In this document: in pieces, positions 45,822-55,792 of the stretch
Layout of the letters: the number at the start of each line of letters is the position of its first letter
Position numbering within the stretch: the stretch's first letter is position 1
Position numbers and translations under genes: made by a program
The notes under the pieces: model-generated
Database searches by the model: none
Seen by the model: the letters and a program-made list of their open reading frames with translations, nothing else
What the model was told of the DNA's origin: nothing
Assembly: GCF_900111015.1 (NCBI RefSeq)
Contig: NZ_FOFS01000012.1
Coordinates: forward strand, 62,001 to 126,000
Length of the DNA: 64,000 nt
DNA from: Solimonas aquatica
GTDB lineage: Bacteria; Pseudomonadota; Gammaproteobacteria; Nevskiales; Nevskiaceae
Direction: 5' to 3'

Positions 45822-45895
45822 GCCCTGTCATGCAGCCGTCAAACCACGGTCTTACTTGATCCGGCTCCGGGACTGGCGATTTTTTTACCGTTGCG

Positions 45896-46651
45896 ATGAA
45901 ACCCGAGGCAAATCAGCTCGAACTGTTCCGCGAGGACTATCGCCTGCGCGAGCGGGTCAGCGCCAAGGCGCGTCACATCCGCATCGAGGTGCGGCCCAGC
46001 CGCGAGGTGGTGCTGGTCTATCCGCGCTGGGTGCCGCGCATCGAGGCCATCGCCTTCCTGCGCTCACGCGAGGCCTGGATACGCGCCAAGCTGGCCGAGC
46101 TGGCACAGCAGGCGCCCGAGGCGCCGCCGGCGCCGCAATGGGATGGCCGCGACGAGCTGCCGCTGCGCGGCCGCCTGCTGCCGGTGACCGTGGCGCCGGC
46201 GCGTCTGCGCCGCGCCAGCGTGCGCATCGAGGAGCAGCGCATCTGCATCTTCGCCCCCAGCGAGCACTGTGCCGAGCCGCGTCGTCTGCAGCTGGCCCTG
46301 CTCGCGGCCCTGCAGCAGCAGGCGCGACTGGATGCGCAGCGCTACCTGGACGAGGAGGCTGCGCGTCTGGGCCTGCGCTGGCGCGAGCTGCGCCTGCGCG
46401 ATCCGCGCACGCTCTGGGGCAGCTGCACGCAGCAGGGGGCGATCAGTCTTTCCTGGCGGCTGGTGATGGCGCCGCCGGCGGTGTTCCGCTACGTCGTGGT
46501 GCACGAGCTGTGTCATCTGGTGCACATGAACCATTCACAGCGCTTCTGGAGCCTGGTGGCGCAGCAGATGCCCGATTACGAGGCACAGCGCAGGTGGCTC
46601 AGCGAGCAAGGTCATTTGCTTCATCGCCATTTACCTGCAAAAGCGGCTTGA
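45896..46651 (+). CDS. YgjP-like M48-type metallopeptidase (DUF45)
   Basis: A 251-aa predicted zinc peptidase with the SprT/WLM-like motif YVVVHELCHLVHMNHSQRFWSLV (HELCH, His203-His207, with a further His). Upstream is the DUF45 signature RTLWGSCTQQGAISLSWRLVMAP. The N-terminal part (RHIRIEVRPSREVVLVYPRWVP) is the usual beta region. E. coli YgjP has no firm physiological role. The start has no strong ribosome site. Separate from the CBS gene by 62 bp. Confidence 0.88.
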   Translation: MKPEANQLELFREDYRLRERVSAKARHIRIEVRPSREVVLVYPRWVPRIEAIAFLRSREAWIRAKLAELAQQAPEAPPAPQWDGRDELPLRGRLLPVTVAPARLRRASVRIEEQRICIFAPSEHCAEPRRLQLALLAALQQQARLDAQRYLDEEAARLGLRWRELRLRDPRTLWGSCTQQGAISLSWRLVMAPPAVFRYVVVHELCHLVHMNHSQRFWSLVAQQMPDYEAQRRWLSEQGHLLHRHLPAKAA

Positions 46652-46713
46652 GCCGGCCCGCGACTGCGGCTATCGTCAGGTAAACCAGCCAGCAGGCAAT
46701 TGAGGAGATCGGC

Positions 46714-47115
46714 ATGGGCACGCTTGAGACGGTGCGGGTACGCGACTACATGAGTGCGCGTCTGATGACCTTTGCGCCGGACATGGAAGTGATGAACGCG
46801 GTACATCAGCTGGTGTCGAGCGGCCACTCCGGCGCGCCGGTGGTGGACAAGACCGGCAAGCTGGTCGGCATGCTCTCCGAACGCGACTGCCTGAACATCG
46901 CGCTGGTCGCGGCGCAGGACACCTGTGTGGCCGGACCGGTGAGCCAGTTCATGAGCACCAACATCGAAACCGTATCGCCGGACCTGAGCATCACGCAGCT
47001 GGCGAGCCTGTTCCTCAACCGCAATTTCCGCCGCTATCCGGTGGTGGAAGACGGCAAGCTGATCGGCCAGATTTCCCGTTCCGACGTGCTGCGCGCCATC
47101 AGCCACTGCTGCTGA
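46714..47115 (+). CDS. Two-CBS-domain protein
   Basis: A 133-aa stand-alone CBS pair (Bateman module) that probably binds adenosyl nucleotides. CBS1 is about 8-62 (VRDYMSARLMTFAPDMEVMNAVHQLVSSGHSGAPVVDKTGKLVGMLSERDC) and CBS2 about 75-130 (VSQFMSTNIETVSPDLSITQLASLF...RRYPVVEDGKLIGQISRSDVLRAI). A strong ribosome site (GAGGAG) precedes the ATG, and a terminator follows at once, so it is monocistronic. The partner is unknown. Confidence 0.92.
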   Translation: MGTLETVRVRDYMSARLMTFAPDMEVMNAVHQLVSSGHSGAPVVDKTGKLVGMLSERDCLNIALVAAQDTCVAGPVSQFMSTNIETVSPDLSITQLASLFLNRNFRRYPVVEDGKLIGQISRSDVLRAISHCC

Positions 47116-47134
47116 GCACGCTTCTTCAGGCATG

Positions 47135-47165
47135 AAAAAAGGCCCTCCGCATGGAGGGCCTTTTT
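47135..47165. terminator. Bidirectional terminator between the CBS and Ala/Gly-rich genes
   Basis: GGCCCTCC (47141-47148) and GGAGGGCC (47153-47160) form a stem with a 4-base loop, flanked by six A on the left and five T on the right. It can end both the plus-strand CBS gene and the minus-strand gene that stops at 47184. Confidence 0.92.
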
Positions 47166-47183
47166 GTTCCGCGTCGGCGCGGC

Positions 47184-47654
47184 TTACTGGCCGACCTTCA
47201 CATTGGTGTCGACCTTGATGCCGCCGGGGCCCACGGAAGCGCCGCCCGCGCCGCTGGCGCTGACACCGCCGACGTTCACGCTCGCGCCGCTGCTGACGCC
47301 GCCGTTGCCGGCGCTGGCGCCACCGACGCCCACGGCGCCCAGCGCGCCGCCCACCGCCGACTTCGCGGCGGCGCGGCTCTTCTTGCCGGCCTGCTTGGCC
47401 GCCGCGCCCGCCTGCTGACCGGCGTTCACGGCGGCATTGCCCGCCGCCTGCGCGCCCGCCTGGGCGTTGCTCATGGCTTCATGGCCCATGTGCTGCGCCA
47501 TGTCATGCGCGCCCTGCGCGCTGGCACCGGCATTGGCGCTGACGCTGGGGGGATTGACCTTGACGCTGGCGCCGGCTTCCACGCCGGCAAAGGCCGGGAC
47601 GCTCAGGGCCGAGATGGCGGTAAACATCGCAACAGCGGTGAGACGATGGTTCAT
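47184..47654 (-). CDS. Exported Ala/Gly-rich low-complexity protein
   Basis: A 156-aa protein. The ATG at 47654 follows GGAGG and opens a signal peptide (MNHRLTAVAMFTAISALSVPAFA). The mature chain is almost only Ala, Gly, Ser, Val, Asn and Gln. An Ala-rich amphipathic stretch (AQHMGHEAMSNAQAGAQAAGNAAVNAGQQAGAAAKQAGKKSRAAAKS, with periodic His/Met/Lys) is followed by Gly/Ser/Val repeats (GGVSSGASVNVGGVSASGAGG). It is probably unstructured or fibre-like in the periplasm or outside. No family is recognised. It has its own shared terminator. Confidence 0.75.
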   Translation of the reverse strand: MNHRLTAVAMFTAISALSVPAFAGVEAGASVKVNPPSVSANAGASAQGAHDMAQHMGHEAMSNAQAGAQAAGNAAVNAGQQAGAAAKQAGKKSRAAAKSAVGGALGAVGVGGASAGNGGVSSGASVNVGGVSASGAGGASVGPGGIKVDTNVKVGQ

Positions 47655-47731
47655 GTGCAAGACCTCCGATGGTTATGGGTGCTGCCTTTTTAAACTGCAG
47701 ACTTGAATCAGATGTGAATCGCCGCGCCTGG

Positions 47732-49621
47732 TCAGGCGCTGCGGCGCAGCTGTCCGGTCTTCTTCAGATGAATGAGCAGCAAGGATACGGCGGCCGGCGT
47801 CACCCCGGAGATGCGTCCGGCCTGGGCCACCGTTTGCGGGCGATGCTGCTGCAGCTTCACGCGCACCTCGTTGGACAAGCCGGTGACCACGGCATAGTCC
47901 AGGCTCTCGGGCAGCGTGGCGTCCTCGTAGCGCTGCACGCGCGCGATCTCGGCCTGCTGACGCTCGATGTAGCCGGCGTACTTGGCCTGGATCTCCACCT
48001 GCTCGGCGACTTCGCCGTCGAGCGCGTCTTGCGCCAGCCGCAGCTCACGCAGAACCGCGTAGCTGCCTTCGGGCCGGCGCAGCAGATCCAGCGCGGAGAA
48101 GCCGCTGCTGGTCGGCGCGGCACCGAAGTGCGCGACGAACTCAGGCTGCCCCAGCTGCGCGGGCTTGAGCCACAGCGCCTCCAGGCGCGCACGCTCGGCT
48201 TCGATGGCCTCGCGCTTGCGGCCGAAGGCGTCCCAGCGCGCGTCGTTCACCAGGCCCAGCTCACGGCCGATGGCGGTGAGGCGCAGATCGGCATTGTCCT
48301 CGCGCAGCAGCAGGCGATGCTCGGCGCGCGAGGTGAACATGCGATACGGCTCGGACGTGCCGCGCGTGATCAGATCATCGACCAGCACGCCGATATAGGC
48401 CTCGTGACGCTGCGGGCACCAGGGCTCGCGCTGCTGCGCGCGGCGCGCGGCATTGATGCCGGCCAGCAGGCCCTGCGCGGCGGCCTCCTCGTAACCGGTG
48501 GTGCCATTGATCTGGCCGGCGAAGAACAGCCCGGCGATGGGCTTGGTCTCCAGGCTCAGCTTCAGATCGCGCGGATCGAAGTAGTCGTACTCGATGGCAT
48601 AGCCCGGGCGCGTGATCTGTGCCTGCTCCAGGCCGCGGATCGAGCGCACGAAGCGCTGCTGGATGTCGTAGGGCAGGGAGGTGGAGATGCCGTTGGGATA
48701 GATCTCGCGGGTGTTGAGGCCTTCCGGCTCCAGGAAGATCTGGTGCGAGTTCTTGTCGGCGAAGCGGCTGATCTTGTCTTCCACGCTCGGGCAGTAGCGC
48801 GGGCCCACGCCCTCGATCTTGCCGGTGAACATCGGCGAGCGGTCGAAGCCCTCGCGGATGATGGCGTGGGTTTCTTCGTTGGTATGCGTCAGATGGCAGG
48901 GCACCTGGCGCGGATGCTCGGCGCGCGTGCCCAGAAACGAAAACACCGGCGTGGGCTCGTCGCCCGGCTGCGGCGTGAGCTGCGACCAGTCGATGCTGCG
49001 TCCGTCCAGGCGCGGCGGCGTGCCGGTCTTGAGCCGGCCCACGCGCGGATGCAGCTCGCGCAGGCGCGCGGCCAGCGGATTGCTGGGCGGATCGCCGGCG
49101 CGGCCGCCCTGGTAGTTCTCCAGGCCGACGTGAATGCGCCCGCCCAGAAAGGTGCCGGTGGTCAGCACCACGCAAGGTGCGTGGAACTTCAGGCCCAGGC
49201 GCGTGACCACGCCCTGCACGCGGCCGGCTTCGACGACGAGGTCTTCGACCTCCTGCTGGAACAGCGTGAGATTCGGCTGGTTCTCCAGGGCCTCGCGCAC
49301 CACCCACTTGTAGAGCATGCGGTCGGCCTGCGCGCGCGTGGCGCGTACCGCCGGGCCCTTGCTGGCATTGAGGATGCGGAACTGGATGCCGGCGCGATCC
49401 GCGGCCTGCGCCATCAGCCCGCCCAGCGCATCGATCTCCTTGACCAGATGCCCCTTGCCGATGCCGCCGATGGCCGGGTTGCAGGACATCTGCCCCAGGG
49501 TTTCGATGGACTGCGTGATCAGCAGGGTCTTGCAGCCCATGCGCGCGGCGGCAAGACAGGCTTCGGTGCCGGCATGGCCGCCACCGATCACGATCACGTC
49601 AAACTGATGCAAATCCCGCAT
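47732..49621 (-). CDS. mnmG: tRNA uridine-5-carboxymethylaminomethyl modification enzyme MnmG (GidA)
   Basis: With MnmE it installs the 5-carboxymethylaminomethyl group on wobble uridine of several tRNAs. It is 629 aa (the usual length). FAD motif [23 protein letters not shown], then [74 protein letters not shown], and the C-terminal helical MnmE-binding domain ([16 protein letters not shown]). In many proteobacteria it is followed by rsmG-parA-parB near the origin. Here it stands alone, with an orphan ParB gene 2 kb beyond its end. Confidence 0.98.
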   Translation of the reverse strand: MRDLHQFDVIVIGGGHAGTEACLAAARMGCKTLLITQSIETLGQMSCNPAIGGIGKGHLVKEIDALGGLMAQAADRAGIQFRILNASKGPAVRATRAQADRMLYKWVVREALENQPNLTLFQQEVEDLVVEAGRVQGVVTRLGLKFHAPCVVLTTGTFLGGRIHVGLENYQGGRAGDPPSNPLAARLRELHPRVGRLKTGTPPRLDGRSIDWSQLTPQPGDEPTPVFSFLGTRAEHPRQVPCHLTHTNEETHAIIREGFDRSPMFTGKIEGVGPRYCPSVEDKISRFADKNSHQIFLEPEGLNTREIYPNGISTSLPYDIQQRFVRSIRGLEQAQITRPGYAIEYDYFDPRDLKLSLETKPIAGLFFAGQINGTTGYEEAAAQGLLAGINAARRAQQREPWCPQRHEAYIGVLVDDLITRGTSEPYRMFTSRAEHRLLLREDNADLRLTAIGRELGLVNDARWDAFGRKREAIEAERARLEALWLKPAQLGQPEFVAHFGAAPTSSGFSALDLLRRPEGSYAVLRELRLAQDALDGEVAEQVEIQAKYAGYIERQQAEIARVQRYEDATLPESLDYAVVTGLSNEVRVKLQQHRPQTVAQAGRISGVTPAAVSLLLIHLKKTGQLRRSA

Positions 49622-49681
49622 GGCGACTGGCTTGCGACTGACAAGGCCGGCGATTCTACGTCAGGCGCCGCAGCGCCGATA

Positions 49682-50005
49682 TCAGAATTCCATGCGCCCG
49701 CGCAGGATGTCCCACCACATCTGCCAGTCGCCGCGCAGCGAGTACCAGGGATAGCTGAACGTGGCCGGGCGGTTGTGCTCGATGAAGAAATGGCCGATCC
49801 AGGCCATGCCATAGCCGCAGACCGGTGCCGCCAGCAGATACCAGAAGTCCCACTTGAACAGCGCGAACAACACGCAGGCCAGGGCCATGCTGCTGCCCAC
49901 GAAATGCAGGCGGCGGTTGTTGGGCTGTGCGTGTTCCCCGAGGTAGAAGGGATAGAAGGCCTCGAAGGATTTGAACTGCGGGTTGGCCATGGCGACGTTG
50001 GTCAT
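49682..50005 (-). CDS. DUF962/Mpo1-like membrane protein
   Basis: A 107-aa membrane protein of the Mpo1/YGL010w family. Visible: FKSFEAFYPFYLGEHAQPNNRRLHFVGSSMAL with the conserved His residues (H25, H34), two or three membrane helices, and MAWIGHFFIEHNRPATFSYPWYSLRGDWQMWWDIL with further conserved His. Yeast Mpo1 is an iron-dependent dioxygenase in fatty-acid alpha-oxidation, and the four-His pattern is kept here. An internal ATG five codons on is an alternative start. Confidence 0.88.
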   Translation of the reverse strand: MTNVAMANPQFKSFEAFYPFYLGEHAQPNNRRLHFVGSSMALACVLFALFKWDFWYLLAAPVCGYGMAWIGHFFIEHNRPATFSYPWYSLRGDWQMWWDILRGRMEF

Positions 50006-50100
50006 ACAAGGGCTCGTGGGCAGGATCGTGCATCAGTATAGAGCGCCGCTGTGAGTCGGCACGATATGCTTGCCGATACAGGCGACTAACGGAGCGTTTT

Positions 50101-50544
50101 GTGGTGGATGCAGACAATACGGCGCAGCTGCCGGTGCTGGGCTGGCGGGAGTGGTTTGCCCTGCCCGAGCTCGGCATCGTGCAGATCAAGGGCAAGCTCG
50201 ACAGCGGCGCGCGCTCCTCCTGCCTGCACAGCACCGCCGTCGAGCGGCTGGGCTACGCCTACCTGCGCTTTCGCCTGCCGCCGTCCGGGAAAACCGCGCG
50301 CGAGCGCTGGTGCCAGGCGCCGCTGCTGGGCTATCGCTGGGTCACGGATTCCGGCGGCCATCGCGAGCTGCGGCCCTTCATCCGTACCGCGCTGGCCGTG
50401 GCCGGCGAGCGCTGGCCCGTCGAAATCTCCCTCACCGCCCGCGAGACCATGCGTTTTCCACTGTTGATCGGCCGCAATGCCCTGGCCGGGCGCTTTCTGA
50501 TTGATCCTGAGCAGAGCTACCGCTGCGGCCGCCATCGCCCATGA
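50101..50544 (+). CDS. RimB-like retropepsin-fold protease (RimK-associated)
   Basis: A 147-aa putative ATP-dependent zinc protease family protein (PF05618). GTG start at 50101. The key motif is [32 protein letters not shown], with the aspartic-protease-like D34-[24 protein letters not shown] is the second conserved block. In Pseudomonas fluorescens RimB regulates RimK, the ribosomal-protein glutamate ligase. It overlaps rimK by 4 bases, so the pair is coupled. Confidence 0.88.
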   Translation: MVDADNTAQLPVLGWREWFALPELGIVQIKGKLDSGARSSCLHSTAVERLGYAYLRFRLPPSGKTARERWCQAPLLGYRWVTDSGGHRELRPFIRTALAVAGERWPVEISLTARETMRFPLLIGRNALAGRFLIDPEQSYRCGRHRP

Positions 50545-51446
50545 AAATCGCCATCCTCTCGCGTAACCGCCGCCTGTATTCCACGCGGCGCCTGATCGAG
50601 GCCGCCAAGGCGCGCGGCCACGAGGTGCAGGTCATCGATGTGCTGCGCTGCTACATGAAGATCCAGCCCGGCCAGCCGGAGATCTGGTACCGCGGCAAGC
50701 GCCTGCAGGGCTTCGATGCGGTGATTCCGCGTATCGGCGCCTCGGTCACCTTCTACGGCACGGCGGTGGTGCGGCAGTTCGAGATGCAGGGCGTGTACAC
50801 GCTCAATGAATCGGTGGCCATCACCCGCGCCCGCGACAAGCTGCGCGCGCTGCAGTTGCTGTCCCGCAAGCGCGTCGGCATGCCGCTCACCGGCTTTGCC
50901 CATTCGCCGGACGATACCGAGGGCGTGATGCGCCTGGTCGGCGGCGCGCCGATGGTGATCAAGCTGATCGAGGGCACGCAGGGGCAGGGCGTGGTGCTGG
51001 CCGAGACCGAGGCGGCGGGCTCTTCGGTGATCGAAGCCTTCCGCGGCCTGGACGCCTATTTCCTGGTGCAGGATTTCATCGCCGAGGCCGGCGGCAGCGA
51101 CATCCGCTGCTTCGTGGTCGGCAATCAGGTGGTGGCGTCCATGCAGCGCACCGCCTGCGCCGGCGAATTCCGCTCCAATCTGCATCGCGGCGGCACCGCC
51201 AAGCCGGTGGAGATCAGCGCCGCCGAGCGCCGTACCGCGCTGCGCGCGGCCAAGATCATGGGCCTGAACGTGGCGGGCGTGGACCTGCTGCGCACGCAGT
51301 CCGGACCGATGGTGATGGAAGTGAATTCCTCGCCGGGACTGGAGGGTATCGAAACCAGCTCCGGCATCGATATTGCGGACGCCATCATCCAGTTCGTGGA
51401 GCAGCATGCGCGGCCCGGCCGCACCGGAACCCGGGGGCGCGGATGA
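50541..51446 (+). CDS. rimK: RimK, ATP-grasp alpha-L-glutamate ligase
   Basis: Adds glutamate residues to the C-terminus of ribosomal protein S6 and can make poly-alpha-glutamate. It is 301 aa (typical). [33 protein letters not shown] at the N-terminus, [11 protein letters not shown], then the ATP-grasp: [49 protein letters not shown] and [14 protein letters not shown] (metal-binding Glu/Asn). It starts in an ATGA overlap with the RimB-like gene and is followed by an AstE-like deacylase gene. Confidence 0.95.
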   Translation: MKIAILSRNRRLYSTRRLIEAAKARGHEVQVIDVLRCYMKIQPGQPEIWYRGKRLQGFDAVIPRIGASVTFYGTAVVRQFEMQGVYTLNESVAITRARDKLRALQLLSRKRVGMPLTGFAHSPDDTEGVMRLVGGAPMVIKLIEGTQGQGVVLAETEAAGSSVIEAFRGLDAYFLVQDFIAEAGGSDIRCFVVGNQVVASMQRTACAGEFRSNLHRGGTAKPVEISAAERRTALRAAKIMGLNVAGVDLLRTQSGPMVMEVNSSPGLEGIETSSGIDIADAIIQFVEQHARPGRTGTRGRG

Positions 51447-51492
51447 GGGCGCGGCAAGACTGCGGTGCGGCACAGGCAGGCGGGGAGTCGCC

Positions 51493-52539
51493 ATGACGGC
51501 ATCTGCGTTTGAAATCGGGGGGCAGCGCATCAAGCCCGGCGAGCTGCGCACCGTGGAGCTGCCGGTGGCCAAGCTCTACACGGCGGCGCCGGTGACGCTG
51601 CCGGTGCGGGTGCTGCATGGCCGCGAGCCGGGGCCGACCATGTTCGTCAGCGCCGCGCTGCATGGCGATGAAATCATCGGCGTGGAGATCATCCGCCGCC
51701 TGCTGCAGCAGCGCGGCATCAACCGTCTGCGCGGCACGCTGCTGGCGGTGCCGGTGGTCAACACCCTGGCCTTCCTGCACCAGTCGCGTTATCTGCCGGA
51801 CCGCCGCGATCTCAACCGCAGCTTTCCCGGCAGCGAGCGCGGTTCGCTGGCGGCGCGGCTGGCGCATCTGTTCCTGACCCAGATCGTCGCGCGCTCGCAG
51901 TACGGCATCGATCTGCACACCGGCGCCCTGCACCGGCCCAATCTGCCGCATATCCGGGGCGACCTGGGCAGCGCCGAGGTGCGGCGCCTGGCCGAGTCCT
52001 TCGGCGTGCCGCTGCTGCTCAATTCCACGCCCACCGAAGGCACGCTGCGCCAGTACACCACCGAGCGTGGCGTGCCGGTGCTGCTCTACGAAGCCGGTGA
52101 GGCGCTGCGCTTCAACGAGCTCGCCATCCGCATCGGCGTGCGCGGTGTGCTCAATGTGCTGGCCGAGCTGGGCATGCTGCCGCCGCCCGCGCGCCAGCTG
52201 AAACTGCCCGAACCGGTGATCGCGCGCAGCAGCAGCTGGATCCGCGCGCCCAGCAGCGGCGTGCTGCGGACGCAGGTGACGCTGGGCGAGGAAGTGGTCA
52301 AGCAGCAGGTGCTGGGCATGATCAGCGACCCGCTGGGCGAGAACGAGACCCCGGTGCGGGCCAGCGCCCACGGTGTGCTGGTAGGGCGCACGGCGCTGCC
52401 GCTCGTCTATGAGGGCGACGCGCTGTTTCATGTCGCGCGCTTCGATCTGCCGGAGACCGCCGCCGGCGTGGCGCGCAACATCCGCACCGCGCGCAAGGCG
52501 CATGCGCGCCGCCAGCGCGGCAAGCCGCTGATGGCCTGA
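51493..52539 (+). CDS. Succinylglutamate desuccinylase/aspartoacylase family protein
   Basis: A 348-aa zinc carboxypeptidase-fold amidohydrolase. The ATG at 51493 follows GGGGAG. Zinc site: SAALHGDEIIGVEIIRRLL (His/Glu) and GIDLHTGALHRPNLPHIRGDL (His); further RSFPGSERGSLAARLAHLF and the C-terminal beta domain with LLYEAGEALRFNE. COG3608-type members such as this remove acyl groups from amino acids or act on N-acyl-glutamate-like bonds. It lies 46 bp after rimK, giving a RimB-RimK-deacylase unit that may build and trim glutamate tails. The substrate is inferred. Confidence 0.88.
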   Translation: MTASAFEIGGQRIKPGELRTVELPVAKLYTAAPVTLPVRVLHGREPGPTMFVSAALHGDEIIGVEIIRRLLQQRGINRLRGTLLAVPVVNTLAFLHQSRYLPDRRDLNRSFPGSERGSLAARLAHLFLTQIVARSQYGIDLHTGALHRPNLPHIRGDLGSAEVRRLAESFGVPLLLNSTPTEGTLRQYTTERGVPVLLYEAGEALRFNELAIRIGVRGVLNVLAELGMLPPPARQLKLPEPVIARSSSWIRAPSSGVLRTQVTLGEEVVKQQVLGMISDPLGENETPVRASAHGVLVGRTALPLVYEGDALFHVARFDLPETAAGVARNIRTARKAHARRQRGKPLMA

Positions 52540-52836
52540 AGGTCCGCGTGGTCGCCGCTTGAAGAAAAGCTGAAGACCTTGGTCAGCAAGACTGACTGTT
52601 GCGAGCCGTCCTCAGCCACTAAGGTAGCGCACGCCGGAGCTGGCCGGCGCCAGGACGCGGCAGCGTCCCGGGCTTGCAACACCGCGGCCTTCGCAAGCTG
52701 CGCGCAAGCGGGGGCGTGGGCATCGTCTAACTGTCGGAACCAGCGCTTCGTCATATACAATTCGCGTGTTGTACCCGTGCCGGTTGCAATGATGCCCCGG
52801 CATTCAACACCCAAGACCTTATTTGAGAGGCTCGCA
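52540..52836 (+). promoter_or_regulatory. Upstream region of the nuo operon
   Basis: About 300 bp without a credible gene. The best promoter is a TATACAAT at 52754-52761, about 75 bp before nuoA, with a weak -35 (CTGTCG) 17-19 bp upstream. The rest shows no strong hairpin or regulator site. Several short open frames have no ribosome site. Confidence 0.4.
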
Positions 52837-53280
52837 ATGGCTCCGATCAGCGCATGGACGGCGGAATACTGGTCCCTGCTCATTTATGTCGTGGCCGTGC
52901 TGGGCATCGTGTTGGTGATGCTCGGTCTGTCCTGGGTGCTCGGCGGCCGCGACTGGGGCCGTGCCAAGAACGAACCCTTCGAATCCGGTGTCGTCGGCCA
53001 GGGCGGCGCACGGCTGCGCCTGTCGGCCAAGTTCTATCTGGTGGCGATGTTCTTCGTCATCTTCGACGTCGAAGCCCTGTTCCTCTACGCCTGGGCGGTC
53101 TCGGTGCGCGAGTCCGGCTGGGCCGGCTTCTTCGAGGCCGTGGTTTTCATTTTCATTCTCGGCGCCAGCCTGGTCTATCTGTGGAAGATCGGCGCGCTGG
53201 AGTGGGCGCCGGAAGAGCGTCTGCGCAAGGCGCGCGAGCGCCGCGCCCAGCGTGAGGCCGCAGCGGCCGCCAAGCACTGA
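52837..53280 (+). CDS. nuoA: NADH-quinone oxidoreductase subunit A
   Basis: Membrane-arm subunit of respiratory complex I, 147 aa, three helices. The ATG at 52837 has GAGAGG upstream and gives the expected N-terminus. The conserved loop [44 protein letters not shown] is present. The Lys/Arg-rich C-terminal tail ([21 protein letters not shown]) extends past the last helix. First gene of the operon. Confidence 0.97.
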   Translation: MAPISAWTAEYWSLLIYVVAVLGIVLVMLGLSWVLGGRDWGRAKNEPFESGVVGQGGARLRLSAKFYLVAMFFVIFDVEALFLYAWAVSVRESGWAGFFEAVVFIFILGASLVYLWKIGALEWAPEERLRKARERRAQREAAAAAKH

Positions 53281-53325
53281 CGGGTCAAGCGCTCATCACC
53301 GACGCCAGCCCATAGCGAGCGAATC

Positions 53326-53994
53326 ATGGAATACACACTCACCCGCATCGATCCCAACGCCAGCCGCTACCCGATGCAGACCCGGGAGCAGGTGCCCGAT
53401 CCGGTTCAGCAGCAGATCGAGCGCAATGTCTTTCTCGGCAAGCTGGAAGACGTGGCGCACGGCGTGGTGAACTGGGGCCGCAAGAATTCGATCTGGCCGT
53501 TCAACTTCGGCCTGTCCTGCTGCTACGTGGAAATGGCCACGGCCTTCACGCCCACGCACGACCTCGCACGCTTCGGCGCCGAGGTGATCCGCGCCACGCC
53601 GCGCCAGGCCGACCTGATGGTGGTGGCCGGCACCTGCTTCATGAAGATGGCGCCGGTGGTGCAGCGCCTCTATGAACAGATGCTGGAACCCAAGTGGGTG
53701 ATCTGCATGGGCTCCTGCGCCAATTCCGGCGGCATGTACGACATCTATTCCGTGGTGCAGGGCGTGGACAAGTTCCTGCCGGTGGACGTCTACGTGCCCG
53801 GCTGCCCGCCCCGCCCCGAGGCCTTCCTGCAGGCCCTGAACCTGCTGCAGGACGCCATCGGCAAGGAACGCCGGCCGCTGTCCTGGGTGGTGGGCGACCA
53901 GGGCGTGTACAAGGCCAATATGCCGGCGCAGCGCGACCTCAAGAGCGAGGAACGCCGCGCGCAGACTACGCTGCGCACGCCGGATCAGGTGTAA
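53326..53994 (+). CDS. nuoB: NADH-quinone oxidoreductase subunit B
   Basis: Carries cluster N2, which passes electrons to quinone. 222 aa. Cluster ligands: tandem Cys in [21 protein letters not shown], then [18 protein letters not shown] and [15 protein letters not shown]. The N-terminal part is about 40 residues, as in gammaproteobacterial forms. It lies 45 bp after nuoA and 9 bp before nuoCD. Confidence 0.97.
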   Translation: MEYTLTRIDPNASRYPMQTREQVPDPVQQQIERNVFLGKLEDVAHGVVNWGRKNSIWPFNFGLSCCYVEMATAFTPTHDLARFGAEVIRATPRQADLMVVAGTCFMKMAPVVQRLYEQMLEPKWVICMGSCANSGGMYDIYSVVQGVDKFLPVDVYVPGCPPRPEAFLQALNLLQDAIGKERRPLSWVVGDQGVYKANMPAQRDLKSEERRAQTTLRTPDQV

Positions 53995-54003
53995 GGACGC
54001 GAC

Positions 54004-55788
54004 ATGGCAGACGACGGCAAGCAGGCGCCGGTTCCGGAGATCGTGCAGGAGCTGTTCAACCGCTTCGGCGAGAACAGCTTCACCGTGCAGCACACCCGTG
54101 ACGGCATGCCCACGCTGTGGGTGGACAAGACGCGCATCGTCGAGGTGTTGCGGCATCTGAAGACCGGCGTCAGCCGGCCGTACAAGATGCTCTATGACCT
54201 GACCGCGATCGACGAGCGCCTGCGCAAGCACCGCGAAGGCCAGCCGCCGGCGGACTTCACGGTGGTCTATCAGCTGCTGTCCATCGAGCGCGACATGGCG
54301 CGCCCCTACGGCGGCGACCTGCGCCTGAAGGTGGCGCTGCAGGGCGAGTTCCCCTCGCTGCCCACCGTCACCACGGTCTACGTCAACGCCAACTGGTACG
54401 AGCGCGAAGTCTGGGATCTGTTCGGCATCGTCTTCGACGGCCACCCGAACCTGCGCCGCATCATGCTGCCGCCGCGCTTCCAGGGTCATCCGCTGCGCAA
54501 GGAACATCCGGCGCGCGCCACCGAGTTCGATCCCTTCGTGCTCGACCAGATGCGCCAGGATCTCGATCAGGAAGCGCTGCTGTTCAAGCCCGAGGAATGG
54601 GGCATGAAGCGCGGCACCGAGAACGAGGACTTCATGTTCCTCAATCTCGGCCCCAACCATCCTTCCGCGCACGGCGCCTTCCGCATCGTGCTGCAGCTCG
54701 ACGGTGAAGAGATCGTCGACTGCGTGCCGGACATCGGCTACCACCATCGCGGCGCCGAGAAGATGGGCGAGCGCCAGTCCTGGCACTCCTACATCCCGTA
54801 CACCGATCGCATCGACTACCTCGGCGGGGTGATGAACAACCTGCCGTACCTGATGTCGATCGAGAAGCTCGCCGGCATCAAGGTGCCGCCGCGCGCGCAG
54901 ACCATCCGCATCATGATGTCGGAGTTCTTCCGCATCACCTCGCACCTGCTGTTCTACGGCACCTATGCGCAGGACGTGGGCGCGATGTCGCCGGTGTTCT
55001 ACATGTTCGTGGACCGCCAGAAGGCCTACGACGTGATCGAGGCGGTGACCGGCCATCGCATGCACCCGGCCTGGTTCCGTATCGGCGGCGTGGCGCACGA
55101 TCTGCCGGCGGGCTGGGACCGCTTGGTGCGTGAGTTCGTCGAGTACATGCCCAAGCGCCTGGACGAGTATCAGAAGGCGGCGCTGGAAAACAGCATCCTC
55201 ATCGCGCGTACCCGCGACATCGCCGCCTACAACACCGAAGAGGCGCAGGAATGGGGCGTCACCGGTCCGGGCCTGCGCGCCACGGGTCTGGCCTATGACC
55301 TGCGCAAGGCGCGTCCGTACTGCGGTTATGAGAACTTCGATTTCGAGATTCCCGTCGCCTCGCATGGCGACGTGTATGACCGCTGCGTGGTGCGCGTCGA
55401 GGAGATGCGCCAGTCGATCCGCATCATCAAGCAGTGCCTGGAAAACATGCCGGAAGGTCCGTACAAGGCCGACCATCCGCTGACCACGCCGCCGCCCAAG
55501 GACCGCACGCTCAAGGACATCGAAACCCTGATCACGCACTTCCTGCAAGTGTCCTGGGGCCCGGTGATTCCGCACGGCGAGGCGGCGATGATGGTGGAGG
55601 CCACCAAGGGCATCAACAGCTTCTACCTGACTTCCGACGGCAGCACGATGAGCTATCGCACGCGCATCCGCACGCCGAGCTTTGCCCATCTGCAACAGAT
55701 TCCCGCCGTGATTCGCGGCCACATGGTGCCCGATCTGATCGCGTACATCGCCTCGATCGACTTCGTGATGGCCGACGTGGACCGCTAA
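54004..55788 (+). CDS. nuoCD: NADH-quinone oxidoreductase fused subunits C and D
   Basis: A 594-aa natural fusion, as in E. coli and Pseudomonas. The C part (about 1-185) has [48 protein letters not shown]. The D part (about 205-594), related to hydrogenase large subunits, has [56 protein letters not shown] at the quinone pocket, and the end [13 protein letters not shown]. Sits in the peripheral arm near the membrane. Confidence 0.98.
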   Translation: MADDGKQAPVPEIVQELFNRFGENSFTVQHTRDGMPTLWVDKTRIVEVLRHLKTGVSRPYKMLYDLTAIDERLRKHREGQPPADFTVVYQLLSIERDMARPYGGDLRLKVALQGEFPSLPTVTTVYVNANWYEREVWDLFGIVFDGHPNLRRIMLPPRFQGHPLRKEHPARATEFDPFVLDQMRQDLDQEALLFKPEEWGMKRGTENEDFMFLNLGPNHPSAHGAFRIVLQLDGEEIVDCVPDIGYHHRGAEKMGERQSWHSYIPYTDRIDYLGGVMNNLPYLMSIEKLAGIKVPPRAQTIRIMMSEFFRITSHLLFYGTYAQDVGAMSPVFYMFVDRQKAYDVIEAVTGHRMHPAWFRIGGVAHDLPAGWDRLVREFVEYMPKRLDEYQKAALENSILIARTRDIAAYNTEEAQEWGVTGPGLRATGLAYDLRKARPYCGYENFDFEIPVASHGDVYDRCVVRVEEMRQSIRIIKQCLENMPEGPYKADHPLTTPPPKDRTLKDIETLITHFLQVSWGPVIPHGEAAMMVEATKGINSFYLTSDGSTMSYRTRIRTPSFAHLQQIPAVIRGHMVPDLIAYIASIDFVMADVDR

Positions 55789-55792
55789 AGAC

